This document shows positions 14,169-16,143 of a stretch of DNA of 16,143 nt, piece after piece (within the stretch, counting starts at the first letter, position 1; each line of letters begins with the position of its first letter). Made by a program: the position numbers and the translations under genes. This stretch comes from SIG607 sp045590395 (GTDB lineage: Bacteria > Bacillota > Clostridia > Oscillospirales > Acutalibacteraceae): positions 1-16,143 of the forward strand of contig JAZNQX010000031.1 of assembly GCA_045590395.1 (NCBI GenBank), read 5' to 3'. The notes under the pieces are model-generated. The model worked only from the letters and a program-made list of their open reading frames with translations, did no database searches and was not told the origin of the DNA.

Positions 14169-14172
14169 TCCT

Positions 14173-16134
14173 TTAATGTGTTCTGAAGTCAAGTTTTCCG
14201 AGAGGATACTTTTCTTCGACTGCGTTTTTAAGTTCTTCACCGGAAAGTTCCTTGTTTTCTTCCTTTAAAAACTCTCCGTAAAGCTTGAACCATTCGTCAG
14301 ATATAGCGGTGTCGCCTTCCTTAATGTCAGGCATACAAAGGTCGTAGTTCAGATACTTTGCCGCCTCTTTGAATCTTTCAAGATTCATAAGCGCCTTAGC
14401 GTAGTACAGCTTAATTCTGCCGTCTTCCTTTAAATCACCAAGGCTTTCATAAGCTTTCAGCCATTCCTCATTTTTGCCTGCAGCAAGATAGGTTACAGCG
14501 GTATCTACCACAATACCTCTGCAGGTTTTATTAAGAGCAAAGGATTTAGCCATAAACTCATAAGCCTTTTCTATATCATAAAGCTCATTACGGTAAATCA
14601 TAGCGATATTACGAAGTGACCAGGCGTTAGGCGTTACTTCTACAGATTCCTTAAAGAGTTCCATTGCCTTATTAATATTTCCTGCAACATATTCCATAAC
14701 ACCAAGCTGCATTAAAGCGTACCAGTTGCGGTTATCTTTATTTTCAAGAGATTTTGCTAAAAGGTTTCTCCAGAAATCCTCTACCACATAGCCAAGAGGC
14801 TCATTATCGGCGCTTCTGTCGGGCAGATAGCCTTCTTTAAGAAGAGTTATCCACTCAGCCTCTCTCTCGCCAACAGCTTCTTCGGGAATAGTAATATCTT
14901 TAGACAGGGTGGGAAGCTTTTCTTCTTTTCTGCGGTATTCATCAACAACACCCCAGCCTGAGCCCATATTGAACATTTCGCCGATTACTACCTTAGCGTC
15001 TTTAGCCTTTTCAAGTCCCTTAGTCATAGTTTCGGGGAAATCGCTGAGTAAATTCTTCTCTACTGCCTTCTTTGCAGTTTCAAAATCGGCATGGGCCTCA
15101 CTTCCGCAGTTTACTGCGCCGTAAGCCTCTACCCAACTCCAAGTTTCGCCATCTGCCATAGGAATATGCTCAAGCTGAGTACGGGCCAGACCTGCCTGAA
15201 TTTCTACATAGCCTGAGTTAGTGCCGTCGGAGAGATACTGGTTCCAGTTCTTACCGCCTGCGCCCTCACCCCAAAGGAAAAGCTTTCTTCCCTTCATTTC
15301 CTTGGTTGAGCACTGTATAAGACCGTAACCGTCTTTATCTACCTGAGTTATCCACTTTTCTTCATCGTCATCAACATCGAAGAAAAAGTCGATAGAGCGC
15401 TTCATATTTTCGGGATAGGTAATATCGGCATCAAACTGATAAGGCATAGTGCCGTAGTCAAGCACATAAGCATCGTTGCCGAAATAGTTTATAAAGGTGT
15501 TGTTGGCAGGCGCCAAAACTCTTGCCTTTTCATATACGGGAACGGCAATATTTGACCACCAATACATCCATATTTCTTTGCCTGTTCTGTTCTCAATACG
15601 AGGTCTTATGTAAAGGTACTTAGAGCCCTTGGGTATCCAGGCATCTATACAGTAAAGCACACCTCTTATACGCTCGTACTCAAACATACGAACACCCTCA
15701 CTGCCGTCCTCTAAGGTTATCTTCTGTGCAAAAAGGTCGTCACAGGTTAAGGGATTATGGCCCTTTATAGATACATTAAACTCAACACCGCCGCTAAACC
15801 ACGCGTTTCTAAGGGCAAGGTTACCCGGCTGGAAAACAGGGTTACAGTAAAGAAGCTCTTTATTTTCGGTTTTATCCAAAAGCGACCAGAGTCTGCCGCC
15901 AAGCTCGGGCAGAAATACAGCCTTTAAATACTCGTTCTCAATAACAATAGAGTTAAAGGCGCGGTCCTTTCTGCTTCTATCATATCCGTCCTGCTGACAG
16001 TAAGGAAGCATAGTGGGAATCATACCCTTGTTGATGTACTTTCTGTGTCTTTCGGGGATATTTTCGGTGGTATCAATTTTAGCATGAATATAGCTGATAT
16101 TTTTGATATCAGGCAAAGGATTAAGTTTACCCAT
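14173..16134 (-). CDS. DUF5107 domain protein with C-terminal TPR repeats
   Basis: At least 653 residues. The N-terminal half (about 60-340) is a mutarotase-like beta-sandwich of the DUF5107 type: LPELGGRLWSL (75-85), AWFSGGVEFN (111-120), ENRTGKEIWMYWWSN (181-194), a W/G-rich stretch with GYVEIQAGLARTQLEHIPM (308-326) and SWVEAYG (333-339). The C-terminal third (about 470-600) is helical, with TPR-like repeats such as ALMQLGVMEYVAGNINKAMELFKESV. Such proteins commonly occur in carbohydrate-use gene clusters; a sugar-active or glycosidase role is suspected for the family, but I cannot state a reaction. No signal peptide is visible. No ribosome binding site is seen in the nine bases before the ATG and the frame stays open to the window edge, so the true start may lie outside. 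Confidence 0.8.
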   Translation of the reverse strand: MGKLNPLPDIKNISYIHAKIDTTENIPERHRKYINKGMIPTMLPYCQQDGYDRSRKDRAFNSIVIENEYLKAVFLPELGGRLWSLLDKTENKELLYCNPVFQPGNLALRNAWFSGGVEFNVSIKGHNPLTCDDLFAQKITLEDGSEGVRMFEYERIRGVLYCIDAWIPKGSKYLYIRPRIENRTGKEIWMYWWSNIAVPVYEKARVLAPANNTFINYFGNDAYVLDYGTMPYQFDADITYPENMKRSIDFFFDVDDDEEKWITQVDKDGYGLIQCSTKEMKGRKLFLWGEGAGGKNWNQYLSDGTNSGYVEIQAGLARTQLEHIPMADGETWSWVEAYGAVNCGSEAHADFETAKKAVEKNLLSDFPETMTKGLEKAKDAKVVIGEMFNMGSGWGVVDEYRRKEEKLPTLSKDITIPEEAVGEREAEWITLLKEGYLPDRSADNEPLGYVVEDFWRNLLAKSLENKDNRNWYALMQLGVMEYVAGNINKAMELFKESVEVTPNAWSLRNIAMIYRNELYDIEKAYEFMAKSFALNKTCRGIVVDTAVTYLAAGKNEEWLKAYESLGDLKEDGRIKLYYAKALMNLERFKEAAKYLNYDLCMPDIKEGDTAISDEWFKLYGEFLKEENKELSGEELKNAVEEKYPLGKLDFRTH

Positions 16135-16143
16135 TGATGCCGC

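Noticed and set aside
1..16143. Mobile elements, CRISPR arrays, tRNA or rRNA genes
   Set aside because: No transposase or integrase motifs, no regularly spaced repeats, and no tRNA- or rRNA-like sequence were seen on either strand.

Overview
This window looks like the chromosome of a low-GC, strictly anaerobic Firmicute, most likely a gut Clostridia (Oscillospiraceae/Lachnospiraceae type). Support for this: AT-rich intergenic DNA, strong AGGAGG-type ribosome binding sites, sigma-A-like promoters, and a flavodiiron protein / superoxide reductase / rubredoxin set, which is the oxygen defence typical of anaerobes. I see no IS element, prophage, CRISPR array, tRNA or rRNA.

Layout. (1) 1-148: the end of a Dabb-domain protein, closed by a terminator shared with the next gene. 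(2) 190-3706: a pectin-type sugar locus. An AraC regulator is divergent from a cytoplasmic GH28 polygalacturonase-like hydrolase, which converges on a cytoplasmic SGNH/GDSL esterase. (3) 3796-8324, all on the minus strand: an M14 peptidase of the gamma-D-glutamyl-diaminopimelate type, then glmS, then a flavodiiron protein, superoxide reductase and rubredoxin. (4) 8509-10200: a LacX-like aldose 1-epimerase followed by a second AraC regulator. (5) 10234-11535: a Gfo/Idh/MocA oxidoreductase. (6) 11536-11885: a 350-bp non-coding region between divergent genes. It has a perfect GntR/FadR-type operator, a 50-nt composite hairpin and a set of mutually exclusive terminator hairpins. (7) 11886-14135: a MacB/FtsX-type ABC permease and its ATPase. 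(8) 14173-16134: a DUF5107-TPR protein that may continue past the right edge.

How the genes fit together. Regions 2, 4, 5 and 8 look like intracellular carbohydrate processing. None of these enzymes has a visible signal peptide, so they probably act on imported oligosaccharides: the hydrolase cuts, the esterase removes acyl groups, the epimerase interconverts anomers and the oxidoreductase handles the sugar. The importer is not in the window. glmS makes glucosamine-6-phosphate for the cell wall, and the adjacent M14 peptidase fits wall-peptide recycling. The fprA-sor-rd genes reduce O2 and superoxide.

The most interesting unexplained material is the 11536-11885 intergenic region. A second notable pattern is that five genes have a -10-like hexamer exactly 6 nt before the Shine-Dalgarno sequence, which would give mRNAs starting at the ribosome binding site. 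I did not find a clearly new multi-gene system. All functional calls are from motif reading without database searches.
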